The notes beneath the pieces were generated by a model. That model saw only the letters and a list, made by a program, of their open reading frames with translations, made no database searches and had not been told where the DNA came from. From positions 268,677-332,676 of the forward strand of contig NZ_JAFIQT010000007.1 of the NCBI RefSeq assembly GCF_017355935.1: 64,000 nt of DNA. Direction: 5' to 3'. The position numbers and the translations under genes were made by a program. The stretch is from Telluribacter humicola. Lineage in GTDB: Bacteria; Bacteroidota; Bacteroidia; Cytophagales; Spirosomataceae. Every line of letters starts with the position of its first letter. Position 1 is the stretch's first letter. This document shows, piece after piece, positions 19,484-28,800 of the stretch.

Positions 19484-19918
19484 CTACAGCTTCATCTCGG
19501 CCGCCTTGTCGCAGGCAAACTGAATGCTTTCGTAGGCTAACCTGAGCTTCGCATTCTCCCCCAGACGATGCTGGATGTAGGCATCGAACTGAATCTCCTG
19601 CATGAGCTGCAGCCACCGCTTCGTACCGGACTGGTACAGGAGCTGCCGCTTTTGTTCGGATGAGAGAGAGCGGTACCAAACCTGATAGTCGGGTTTTAGC
19701 TTTTGCATTCCTCTGGTAAACTCCTGCTTCATCCTCTCCAGGAGCATGATCGTTTTGTTGTCGTTCTTTTCCCGAAGGGCCGCGAGGGCATGGCTGTATC
19801 GCTTTTCCATAAGCCTGTCGCGCCTTGTTTCCAGCGATGATGCCTGAAAAGCCGCCGTTCCCAGAATCATACAGAAAAAACACAGCAACATGGCGAGCGA
19901 TATGAGGTGCTTTTTCAT
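19484..19918 (-). CDS. Small secreted helical protein, unknown function
   Basis: 144 aa; signal peptide at about 1-25 (MKKHLISLAMLLCFFCMILG...). The mature part is almost entirely charged, predicted alpha-helix (RRDRLMEKRYSHALAALR, LLERMKQEFTRGMQKLK, LSSEQKRQLLYQSGTKRW) with a single Cys near the end. No family recognised. This frame is chosen over an overlapping minus-strand ORF (19434-19883) because only this one has a signal peptide and a sensible ATG. First gene of the three-gene exported-protein group, 272 nt from the divergent kinase gene. Confidence 0.65.
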   Translation of the reverse strand: MKKHLISLAMLLCFFCMILGTAAFQASSLETRRDRLMEKRYSHALAALREKNDNKTIMLLERMKQEFTRGMQKLKPDYQVWYRSLSSEQKRQLLYQSGTKRWLQLMQEIQFDAYIQHRLGENAKLRLAYESIQFACDKAAEMKL

Positions 19919-20016
19919 TATATGATTTGTTCAGTGGCCTGTTTCTTTGATTATCTGATGCAAAATTAGGTGACTGCTCCCTCGCGTTTGTGCGTAGAAA
20001 AAATGAAAATCAGCAA

Positions 20017-20032
20017 TACGTACTAGTACGTA
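20017..20032. promoter_or_regulatory. Perfect 16-bp palindrome, candidate operator
   Basis: TACGTACTAGTACGTA in the divergent region between the exported-protein operon (-) and the TPR kinase operon (+). Position and symmetry fit a dimeric regulator site; the binding protein is unknown. Confidence 0.4.
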
Positions 20033-20148
20033 GATGATGAAGGCCTGACTTTGCTCAGGCGTAAGGGACGGAGGCAAGGTACAGGCACCTAAAGTAACCT
20101 TACTATCTTTTCATGATCTGGTTATAAGAAGGGATGCTGGCTTTTTCG

Positions 20149-20156
20149 TACCTTTG
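20149..20156 (+). promoter_or_regulatory. Candidate -7 element for the TPR kinase operon
   Basis: TACCTTTG matches TAnnTTTG exactly, 35 nt before the ATG at 20191. It lies inside an N-terminal extension that starts at 20134, which supports the 20191 start. Confidence 0.4.
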
Positions 20157-20190
20157 TCCAACCCTATTCGGTTGTTTTCCCACACAAATC

Positions 20191-22164
20191 ATGCATCGTA
20201 TACCTCTTCTGCTTTGTAAGAAGCCATGGAGCAGTCTGCTGCTCTTATTTCTGCTGCTAACCAGTACCTATAGCCGGGCTGGCTCCACTCCGCATGACAC
20301 AGTACAGGTAGAGAAATGGCTGAAGCTGGGCCTGGCTAAGCTAGGTCAAGGCCAGCCCGATTCGGCGGGTGTGTATGCTCAGCAGGCGAGTAAACTATCT
20401 AGAAAAATCGGGTACCTGCGGGGCGTCAACAATGCCATAGGGCTTCAGATAAAAGTGCTGCACCAGCAGGGAAAATTCAAAGAAGCCCTGGATCTGGCTC
20501 AGGAAGGCGTGCAGATCAGTAAAAAGCTGGATAAAAGGGAACTGGCCAGAGCCTACAACAATATCGGCTTTCTGTACTCAAACATGGGAAGTCTGAAAGT
20601 GGCCGTAACTCATTTTCTGCAGGCTCTGCGACTAGCGGAAGAACTGAAAGACGCCCCGCTTCAGATGAAGTATGGTAACAACCTGGCTTCGGTATTTGGA
20701 GAGCTGAATGATATTGATAAATGCTTTCAATATTCTGAAAAGAGTTACCGGATAGCCCTTCAACTCAAAGACACCGCGGCTATTTCGGCGGGCCTTACCA
20801 ATATGGGGGCCAGCGAACTGATCAGGAAGCGCTACAACAAAGCTTCAAAGTACCTGCTGGAAGTACTGCGACTTGGTCAGTTGACCCAAAACCCGGAACA
20901 GGTACTGTATGCTTATGAAAACCTGGGGGAGACTGCCATGGAGCAGCGGTACTACCAACAAGCCCTTTCGTACTACCAGCAGGGCCTGCAGGTACTTCAT
21001 TATCATCAGGACCCTTTGCATGAGGTATACATCTATAAAGGACTGGCTACTGTATACCTGAGAATGAACCTGCCGGACCAGTCCCTGCATTACCTGAGCC
21101 GAGGCCTTGCCCTAAGCAAAAGTTTGAACGCTACCAATGAACTGCGCCTTCTGTACCAGTTAGGTGCCGAAGTGCAGGAGAAACTGAATAACCCCCGGCA
21201 GGCACTTGAATACCAAAAGAAGTATCAGGCCCTGAACGACTCGCTCATGAGTGCAGAGACCCGGCAAAGTGTCCAGCGCATGGAGATTGAGTTCCAGACA
21301 TCACAGAAGGAAAAAGAGATTGCCCAGCAAAACCTGCTACTCGCTCAGAACAGCCTGGAAATTGAAAGAAAGAACAACCTCATCTACCTGGCGCTGGTAG
21401 CGGTAGTGGCCCTGTTATCAGTCATTATTATCTTCTACATGCGCTACCGCGATAAGCAAAAGGCCAATGCACAGCACCTGCGGGTACTCCAGCAGGAAAG
21501 TGAGCTCAAAGTACTAATGGCCCGGATAGATGGAGAAGAAAAAGAACGGAGCAGACTGGCCCGGGAGCTGCACGATGGCGTGGGCGGTTTGCTTTCGGCT
21601 ACTAAAATGCACCTGAGCGTACTACAGAACGAGGTAGATTGGGCGGGTCAGGCGCAGAAGTTCCAGCATACGTCTTCCATGCTTGATGCGGCTTCGCGCG
21701 AAATACGTAGCATTGCCCATAACCTCTCTCCCGACATGCTGCTCCGGTACGAACTGGACCAGGCCCTGGCTAACTTCTGCCAAACCGTAAGTAATGATTC
21801 ATTACAGGTTGATTTTTACTACCTGGGCGAGCCTCTCAGGGTAAAGAACAACTTTAAGCTGGTGCTCTACCGCATGGTGCAGGAGCTGGTCAATAATGTT
21901 ATCAAACATGCGGGAGCCACCCAGGCCCTGGTGCAGCTAAGTCATCACGAACATATACTTACCCTTACGGTGGAAGACAATGGAGTAGGATTTGAGGAGA
22001 ACGGGGGAAAAGGCATAGGGCTGACCAACCTGCAGGCACGTGTAAAAGATATGCAGGGCGAACTAAGCATCGAATCCGCTCCCGGCAGAGGAACTACCGT
22101 GTATGCCGAATTTGATGTACTTCCCCATCTGGACAAAGACGTTACCGAAACTACCACTATCTAA
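20191..22164 (+). CDS. TPR-domain sensor histidine kinase (NarL/DesK-type, HisKA_3)
   Basis: 657 aa from the ATG at 20191, where a signal-like hydrophobic segment (SLLLLFLLLTS) starts; an extension to 20134 is unlikely. Residues about 35-360 are tetratricopeptide repeats (for example ARAYNNIGFLYSNMGSLKVAVTHF and LGETAMEQRYYQQALSYYQQGL), predicted periplasmic. A coiled coil leads to one TM helix at about 395-420, then HisKA_3 with the phospho-acceptor His461 in RELHDGVGG, an N box at about 563 (QELVNNVIKHAG) and a G box GKGIGLTNLQARV near 606. It should phosphorylate the LuxR regulator encoded 4 nt downstream. The input signal is unknown. Confidence 0.9.
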   Translation: MHRIPLLLCKKPWSSLLLLFLLLTSTYSRAGSTPHDTVQVEKWLKLGLAKLGQGQPDSAGVYAQQASKLSRKIGYLRGVNNAIGLQIKVLHQQGKFKEALDLAQEGVQISKKLDKRELARAYNNIGFLYSNMGSLKVAVTHFLQALRLAEELKDAPLQMKYGNNLASVFGELNDIDKCFQYSEKSYRIALQLKDTAAISAGLTNMGASELIRKRYNKASKYLLEVLRLGQLTQNPEQVLYAYENLGETAMEQRYYQQALSYYQQGLQVLHYHQDPLHEVYIYKGLATVYLRMNLPDQSLHYLSRGLALSKSLNATNELRLLYQLGAEVQEKLNNPRQALEYQKKYQALNDSLMSAETRQSVQRMEIEFQTSQKEKEIAQQNLLLAQNSLEIERKNNLIYLALVAVVALLSVIIIFYMRYRDKQKANAQHLRVLQQESELKVLMARIDGEEKERSRLARELHDGVGGLLSATKMHLSVLQNEVDWAGQAQKFQHTSSMLDAASREIRSIAHNLSPDMLLRYELDQALANFCQTVSNDSLQVDFYYLGEPLRVKNNFKLVLYRMVQELVNNVIKHAGATQALVQLSHHEHILTLTVEDNGVGFEENGGKGIGLTNLQARVKDMQGELSIESAPGRGTTVYAEFDVLPHLDKDVTETTTI

Positions 22165-22168
22165 GCCC

Positions 22169-22801
22169 ATGATACGTATAGCCATTGCTGATGACCACCT
22201 GCTGGTAATAGGCGGCCTCAAGGCCATGCTGGAAAGCGATCCGCAAGTCAGGATACTGTTTGCTGTAACCAACGGCGAGCAGTTGCTAAGCGCCCTGCGG
22301 GAGCAGCAGCCCGACGTACTCCTGCTCGACATCCAGATGCCGGGACAAACCGGTATAGAACTATGCAAAGTTATACTGCAGCAGTACCCCGACATCAAAG
22401 TAATAGCCCTTACTAACCTGGAAGAAACCCACTACGTAAAGCAAATGATTCGTAATGGTGCCAAAGGCTATCTGCTCAAAAACACCGATCAGCAGAGCCT
22501 GTTCAAGGCCATTACTACCGTTCTTGCGGGCGAACAGTTCATTGATCCGCAGATCCAGAAAAACATGATGGAAGAAATGCTGACGGGCCAGAAACGAAAC
22601 CTGCAGGAAGTACTGCTTACCAAGCGGGAGGAAGAAATACTCGCCATGGTTGCCAAAGAGCACAGCAACCAGGAGATCGCCGATGCACTCTTTATCAGTC
22701 TGCGTACCGTACAGACTCACCGCCTGAATATTACCCAGAAGCTTGGCGCTAAGAACACCGCCAGCCTGGTCAACGAAGCTCACAAGAGAGGATTACTGTA
22801 G
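22169..22801 (+). CDS. LuxR/NarL-family response regulator
   Basis: 210 aa from the ATG at 22169 (a longer frame to 22103 runs inside the kinase gene and adds no domain). Receiver domain: acidic pocket ADDH at 7-10, phospho-acceptor Asp54 in LLLDIQMPG, Thr82 in ALTN and Lys104 in YLLKN. C-terminal LuxR helix-turn-helix at about 150-210 (LTKREEEILAMVAKEHSNQEIADAL, then SLRTVQTHRLNI). DNA-binding transcription factor activated by the TPR kinase 4 nt upstream; the divergent exported-protein operon is a plausible target. Confidence 0.93.
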   Translation: MIRIAIADDHLLVIGGLKAMLESDPQVRILFAVTNGEQLLSALREQQPDVLLLDIQMPGQTGIELCKVILQQYPDIKVIALTNLEETHYVKQMIRNGAKGYLLKNTDQQSLFKAITTVLAGEQFIDPQIQKNMMEEMLTGQKRNLQEVLLTKREEEILAMVAKEHSNQEIADALFISLRTVQTHRLNITQKLGAKNTASLVNEAHKRGLL

Positions 22802-22867
22802 CATCTGCTCATGGGAGCAAAGTACGAGGGCAGGTAGTATATCTTTATACATCCACCCTTCATCAAT

Positions 22868-23599
22868 CTACCCTATATTACCCCTCAACAACCTGAAGAA
22901 GCTCTCCTTGTAGGTATCGCTGACGGGTATAGTCTGCTCCGCTATTTTGATCCGGCTTCGCTCTATGTGTTCAATCTTATCAATGGCTACCATATAGGAC
23001 TTGTGCACGCGGGCAAATTTGTGACTGGGGAGGAGTTCTTCCAGTGCAGCAAAATTCAGCAGGGCAACGATCGTTCCTTTGACGGTATGGATGCGCAGAT
23101 AATCCTTCATGCCTTCGATGAGCTGGATATCTCTGATCGCCACTTTCTGAATGCGGGTACCTACTTTCAAAAAGATATGTTCGGTTTCCTGCGGCTGCTC
23201 TGACGATATATCTTCCTTAACCGGCTGCGGCCTTTGGTTTACACTTTGATAGAGTCGCAGTACTCCTTTATAAAATCTTTCGAATGAAATAGGCTTGAGT
23301 AAGTAGTCCTTTACCTCAAGGTCGTAGGCTTTAAGAGCATGTTGTTCATAAGCGGTAGTCAGGATTACCATCGGACGGGGATTCAGCATCGGGATAAAGC
23401 TAAGCCCATCCAGGTCCGGCATATTAATATCCAGAAAAAGCAGATCCGGCTTGTCCTTCTCCATCTGGCCGGCAGCCTCTAAGGGACTGCCAAAGGAGCC
23501 TTTTAGCTCCAGAAAAGATACCTTGGCTATGTATTCTTCGAGAATTTCTTGTGCCAGTGGCTCGTCATCAACTATATAACACGTTAGCTTGTACTTCAT
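22868..23599 (-). CDS. LytTR-family response regulator
   Basis: 243 aa. Receiver domain with acidic pair DDE at 11-13, Asp57 in LLFLDINMPDLDG, Thr in ILTTAYE and Lys in YLLKPISFERF. A charged linker (QRPQPVKEDISSEQPQETEH) joins a LytTR DNA-binding domain at about 145-240 (IFLKVGTRIQKVAIRDI, EGMKDYLRIHT, FARVHKSYMVAIDKI). It overlaps the upstream sensor gene by 32 nt, so the pair is translationally linked. It probably controls the divergent ABC-peptidase operon; LytTR systems often regulate cell-envelope and peptide-stress genes. Confidence 0.93.
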   Translation of the reverse strand: MKYKLTCYIVDDEPLAQEILEEYIAKVSFLELKGSFGSPLEAAGQMEKDKPDLLFLDINMPDLDGLSFIPMLNPRPMVILTTAYEQHALKAYDLEVKDYLLKPISFERFYKGVLRLYQSVNQRPQPVKEDISSEQPQETEHIFLKVGTRIQKVAIRDIQLIEGMKDYLRIHTVKGTIVALLNFAALEELLPSHKFARVHKSYMVAIDKIEHIERSRIKIAEQTIPVSDTYKESFFRLLRGNIG

Positions 23600-24614
23600 A
23601 AACCTGTGTATTGAGACGATTAATTTTCAGAACTACTCTAAATGATCCTTCCGTACTAAGGACATTAAAACTATGCCGATCCGGGTATAGCAGTTGCAGC
23701 CTTTTCTGAACATTGGCCAGCCCGATTCCCCCCACTTCCTGAATGGCTCCTGTTTTGTTAGTACCAATGGGATTCTCAATGCTGAAGGTAAGATTGTCCT
23801 CTACTACCTCAAGACTTACCTTTATATCTCCGGCAGCCAGTTGCCTGTGGCTGTGTTTGTAAGCATTTTCCAACAGGTGAATAAATAGCAGTGGAGCGAC
23901 GCGGCAGGAGTCAATGTCACCCGCTATTCTGAAGTCCACTATAGCAGCCGCTTTGTACCTGAGCTGCTGCAGACTGATAAAGTCCTGCAGGTAGTTAATT
24001 TCTCTTTGCAGCGCTACCGTGCTGGCATTGGCTTCATAAAGCATATAGCGCATCAGAGAAGATAACCTCATGATCGCATCCGGTGCTAACGGAGAGCCCT
24101 TGTAAGAAAGGGTATGGATGTTGTTGAGGGTATTGAATAAAAAATGAGGATTGATTTGAGATTTCAGGTATGACAACTCAGCCTGTATAGCCTGTTTTTC
24201 CAGAGCTTCCCGTTTTAGTGTATTGATAAACCAATTCTCAGAGGCTCTTGCTACCCAGCTTAGGAGTAAACCTATAACTACAAAACTGAATAGTGAGGTA
24301 AAGTACTGGTCCAGAAACGAGGGCCAATCCAGTATCTCTCTCCCCTGCGCCCAGATGAAAAGTAAGGGGCCTACCAGAAGTATAAGTACCAGACCTGCAA
24401 TATAAAATCCGAATCTCCTCCTATTCAGATAGCGTGTAAGAATATAGAAGTGGCTGTAAAAAACAGCGCCAAGTACCACCAGTACCTTTACTGACAGGTA
24501 CCACCAGCCAGGGACTCCTTCGCTCCTCAGAACCCAGCACAGGAACACGAAAAGGAGGAGCCAACCCAGGAGGTGAATAGCTGTAAATACCTTTTTTATA
24601 CGATTCATATCCAC
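23568..24614 (-). CDS. LytS/YehU-type sensor histidine kinase
   Basis: 348 aa with four N-terminal transmembrane helices (about 10-29, 38-60, 70-90, 107-123), then a His_kinase domain with QINPHFLFNTLNNIH (His157) and an HATPase domain containing LLFIHLLENAYKHSH and GGIGLANVQKRLQLLYP. This four-helix sensor without a large extracellular domain is typical for kinases that sense through the membrane or a partner transporter. The gene overlaps its LytTR regulator by 32 nt and is divergent from an ABC transporter, as in other kinase/ABC pairs. Confidence 0.92.
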   Translation of the reverse strand: MDMNRIKKVFTAIHLLGWLLLFVFLCWVLRSEGVPGWWYLSVKVLVVLGAVFYSHFYILTRYLNRRRFGFYIAGLVLILLVGPLLFIWAQGREILDWPSFLDQYFTSLFSFVVIGLLLSWVARASENWFINTLKREALEKQAIQAELSYLKSQINPHFLFNTLNNIHTLSYKGSPLAPDAIMRLSSLMRYMLYEANASTVALQREINYLQDFISLQQLRYKAAAIVDFRIAGDIDSCRVAPLLFIHLLENAYKHSHRQLAAGDIKVSLEVVEDNLTFSIENPIGTNKTGAIQEVGGIGLANVQKRLQLLYPDRHSFNVLSTEGSFRVVLKINRLNTQVYEVQANVLYS

Positions 24615-24635
24615 AGTAATTGATCAGTAGTTCAT

Positions 24636-24667
24636 CAAAGCTATCTTACCGGTTTGTCAGCTCCAAA
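24636..24667 (-). promoter_or_regulatory. Promoter of the lytS/lytTR operon
   Basis: On the minus strand TTTG, exactly 20 nt, then TAGCTTTG (24643-24636), a full match to the Bacteroidota consensus. The kinase ATG at 24614 follows 22 nt downstream. The upstream TTTG is itself part of a second TAGCTTTG (24671-24664). Confidence 0.6.
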
Positions 24668-24897
24668 GCTATTCTACCAAACCCGGCTTTTCTTCTATAA
24701 AATGGCTACTAGTTTCTACAAGAGGATGGTCTAAGCAAAGGGGCAGGTTGTCGATTTGTTTTCAGTCCTGGCATATCTCTTTTTTTCTTCTTCTCCCACC
24801 CCTTTTTCTTCACTACCGGTAAGCTGAACATAAGCCTCAAATAACGTCAGCAGACTAATTTCTTACCTATAAACTACTTAACAACAAGCCTAGCTTT

Positions 24898-25821
24898 ATG
24901 GAGCATACTCAGGTACATCTGACGATACGCAATGTATCAAAAACCTACCCTAACGGGGTCAGGGCCCTAAATAATATTTCGCTGGATATACCTCCGGGCA
25001 TGTATGGTTTGCTAGGTCCGAACGGTGCCGGCAAGTCTACCCTGATGCGTATTCTGGCTACGCTACAGGAGCCGGACGAGGGGCAGATCTTACTCGGTAA
25101 CGTGGATGTGATAAAACAGAAGGACGAACTGCGCAAAACACTGGGGTACCTGCCTCAGGATTTTGGACTACTGCGTAGCGTCAGTGCGGAGAAGCTACTC
25201 GACCATTTTGCAGTACTCAAGGGAATTATACAAAGAGCATCACGCAAAGAGGTAGTAGAGGGACTGCTGAAGCAGGTAAATCTGTGGGATAAGCGGAAAC
25301 AGAAGCTCGGCGGTTTTTCGGGAGGTATGCGGCAACGCTTTGGGGTAGCGGTGGCCTTATTAGGCAACCCTAAGCTGATGATCGTAGATGAACCCACCGC
25401 CGGTCTGGACCCCGCCGAGCGGGTCAGATTCCTGAACCTGCTGAGTGAACTGGGGGAAAACAGCGCTATCATCCTTTCCACCCATATAGTCGAGGATGTA
25501 TCAGAACTGTGTACCCGTATGGCCATTATCAATAAAGGCGAAATCTTATTAGAAGCACAACCACTGCAGGCCATCAGGGAATTGAATGGAAAAATCTGGC
25601 GCCGGTTGATCGAGAAGGCTACTCTACCCGAATTAGAGCGTACCAACAATGTGATTTCGACAAAGCTACTCAGCGGACGTACAATCGTACATACCTACAG
25701 CCAGGAAGCCCCGGGGCCGGATTTTGAGCCGGTGGAGCCTGACCTCGAGGATGTATACTTCAGTACAATGGCCGGCTACTACGGTGCTGGTCAGGCAAGC
25801 AGAAAGGAGGTGGTACTATGA
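24898..25821 (+). CDS. ABC transporter ATP-binding protein
   Basis: 307 aa, one nucleotide-binding domain: Walker A GPNGAGKST at 40-48, Q-loop Gln87, signature FSGGM at 140-144, Walker B LMIVDEP at 160-166 and H-loop His196. A C-terminal extension of about 90 residues resembles the DUF4162-like tail of export ATPases of the CcmA/multidrug type. Its stop overlaps the start of the permease-peptidase gene by 4 nt (ATGA), so the two form one exporter. It is divergent from a LytS/LytTR pair that probably regulates it. Confidence 0.93.
   Translation: MEHTQVHLTIRNVSKTYPNGVRALNNISLDIPPGMYGLLGPNGAGKSTLMRILATLQEPDEGQILLGNVDVIKQKDELRKTLGYLPQDFGLLRSVSAEKLLDHFAVLKGIIQRASRKEVVEGLLKQVNLWDKRKQKLGGFSGGMRQRFGVAVALLGNPKLMIVDEPTAGLDPAERVRFLNLLSELGENSAIILSTHIVEDVSELCTRMAIINKGEILLEAQPLQAIRELNGKIWRRLIEKATLPELERTNNVISTKLLSGRTIVHTYSQEAPGPDFEPVEPDLEDVYFSTMAGYYGAGQASRKEVVL
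25803..25810 (+). promoter_or_regulatory. Strong Shine-Dalgarno for the permease-peptidase gene
   Basis: AAAGGAGG lies 7 nt before the ATG at 25818, inside the end of the ATPase gene. Bacteroidota seldom use strong SD sequences, so this near-perfect site at a 4-nt gene overlap stands out and fixes the start. Confidence 0.6.
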
Positions 25822-28800
25822 AATTCTGGGAAGTATACCGGTTTGAGCTCTACTACCAGTTACGCCGTCCTTCTACCTGGATCTATTTCCTGGCGGTTCT
25901 GGGACTTGTCTTTCTGGTAATCGATGAGGTAGTTGACTATACACGTACGGTGGGAGGAGCGCTCCTGCATGCGCCCGTTACGGTAGCGAATATTACCGGC
26001 TACTCCAACAAGTTTGGACTGCTGCTACTCGCGATGCTGGCGGGGAATGGAGCTATGCGCGACATTCAGGCACGGATGGACCCGCTTATGTATACCACCT
26101 CCCTCAGCAAAAGTGTCTACCTGGGAGCCCGCTTTCTGGGTACCTTCACCATTGCCATCGTACTGATGCTCATGGTTGTTCCACTGGACATGACCATTTC
26201 CAGCTTTGCTATGAATGCCGAAGCCGAGCTCTATGGGTTGTTCAATCCTGTCTCCTACATTAATTCTGCTCTCTTCCTGACGGTACCCAATGTCTTTGTG
26301 GCCACGGCCGTATTGTATGCAATGGTACTACTGAGCCGACAGGCTATGGCTGCTTATCTGGGGGCGTTGCTGATATTCGTACTAAGTACCTTCAACATGG
26401 ATGTATTGGCCGAAAACTGGGCGCTGGGAAAGCTGGTGGACCCTACGGGCCTAACCGTAGTAGATGAATGGAGACGAGCCCTGACACCCAACCAAATAAA
26501 TACATCGGTACTCAGACTTGAAGGCTCCTTACTGGCCAACCGGGCTCTCTGGATTTGTATTTCGCTGTTGCTGGGCGTAGTGGCTTATAGCCGCTTTCAG
26601 CTTTCCCATCACCTACCGGATAGTTGGTGGAAGCGCAACATTGCCAATAGGTACCTGGTTCCGGTACATACACCTACTGCTCCGGCTAAGGCTGTCACCT
26701 TCCTTAGAACCTTTGACTATAAAACCCGGCTGTACCAAACGCGGTCCCTCGCCTATACTTTTTATCAGGAAATCACAAAGAGTCCGGTAGGGCTGGCCAT
26801 ACCCGCGATTGCGGTATATGCGTTCATCCTGATACCTAATATGTCGGAAGGGCCATTGGGTGTTCCTATTTTACCTACTACCCCTCGCATCATCCTTTTC
26901 CTGAACAACGCAGCCTTGCAAATCTTTGTGGTGATGCTGATTACGCTACTGGCGGGGCAGCTAATCTGGCGGGAGCGGGACTCCCGGCTGCATGAGATAT
27001 TTGATGCGGTACCTGTTCCTGACGGTGTACTACTGTGGAGCAAGTACCTATGCCTGGCTTTAGTACTCTTTACCGTTCAGGCGGCCTTACTGGTCGCGTC
27101 TATTTCTATTCAACTGGTAGCCGGGTATTATCAATTTGAAATAGGCGAGTACCTGCAGGCACTATTCGGAGTTCAGCTGCTTGACCAACTCCTGTTTGCC
27201 GCCGTTGCCATGACTATTCATACCCTGGTCAATCAGAAATACGTCGGGCACCTACTGGTCCTGCTCTTTTACTTATATACCCTGATTGCCCCCCGACTGG
27301 GAATTGAGCATAACCTATTCATATTCGGCTCTGATCCGGGTCTGGCTGGTTCCGTTTTTTACGGTCAGGGTTCTTTCCTCTTTCCCTGGCTCCTGTTTAA
27401 GCTGTACTGGATTGCTTGGGCCTTACTCTTTATGATGATTACCCAAAAACTGTGGGTCAGGGGCCGCGAGACTACCATCAAATATCGACTCAGACAGTCA
27501 GGAAAAGGCCTCATGCAATCTCCGGTACTGATCGGCGCTATAACGTTACTAATGGTTACCGGTACTCTCATCTTCTATAACACCAATATCCTGAATAAAT
27601 ATACCACTGCTGAGGAACGTGTGGAGCAGCAGGTCCTGTATGAGCAGCTCTACGGACGGTACAGAGCCGTACCACAACCACTACTGACGAGTACCCGGCT
27701 GCAGGTTGAGTTCTACCCGGACGAACGGATGGCGGTGGTACAGGGAATTTATACTCTTAAAAATGATAGTAGGAAGGCAATTGATTCTATCCACCTGGCT
27801 ACCGCTCCGGTAGTAGAGACCCGCACCATAAAGTTTAGCCGGGACAACCGGGCTGTGCTGACAGATAAAAAGCTGGGACACCATATCTATGTACTCAACC
27901 AGCCACTGCTGCCGGGAGATTCGGTGCAGGTAAGCTATGAAGTAGGATCGATTCCGGAAGGTTTTTCTAATCGCGGTATCACTACTTCGGTCATGAACAA
28001 CGGCAGCTACTTCAGGAACTCGGAATGGTTGCCAGCCATAGGGTACCAGCCCTTCCGCGAACTCCGTAACGACCGGAAACGAAAAGACTACGACCTGCCC
28101 CAACGCCCGGAGTTCCGCCCCCTACACGATGCAGAGTCAATACTGTCCCGAACCGGGCGGGAGCAAATCCAGTTTGAAGCCACGATCGGTACCGCAGCCG
28201 ATCAGATTGCGGTAGCTCCCGGTACGCTTACAAAAAGCTGGAAACGGGGTGACAGGCAGTACTTTCGCTACGTAGCCGACAGGCCCATCCAGAACATGTT
28301 TCATGTTTATTCCGCCCGGTATCAGGTACGTAAGGCGCGCTGGCAGAATGTAGACATCCAGATCTTTCACCATCCGACTAGTGTACTCAACCTGGACAGG
28401 ATCGAGCGGGGAATAAAAGCTTCGCTGGACTACTATACCCGAACCCTTAGCCCCTACCCCCACCGTCAGTTAAAGTTTGTAGAATATCCTGATCCCGGCA
28501 CCGGTGGCATATCCTTACCGGGCACGATCGGGTATTCCACCAATTTTGCTTTACTCAATCCGGCTAATGATACCAGAGGGTTTGACCTGCTTTTTGCGGT
28601 GGTCGCGCACGAGGTGGCGCACCAGTGGTGGGGGCACCAGCTGGTTCCGGCGGAGGTGGAAGGCTCGGCATTGCTTACGGAAAGCCTGGCGTGGTACAGT
28701 GCGCTGGGCGTGGTGGAGCAGGCTCAAGGGCCGGAACAACTTCAAAACTTGCTGGATGCCATGCGTCATGAGTACCTGAATCCCCGCAGCAGGGCCGCCG

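Noticed and set aside
19434..19883. 149-codon minus-strand ORF overlapping the small secreted protein
   Set aside because: Overlaps 19484-19918 in another frame; only the latter has a signal peptide and an operon-like position.
22103..22168. N-terminal extension of the LuxR regulator
   Set aside because: Lies inside the kinase gene and precedes the canonical receiver start MIRIAIADDH.
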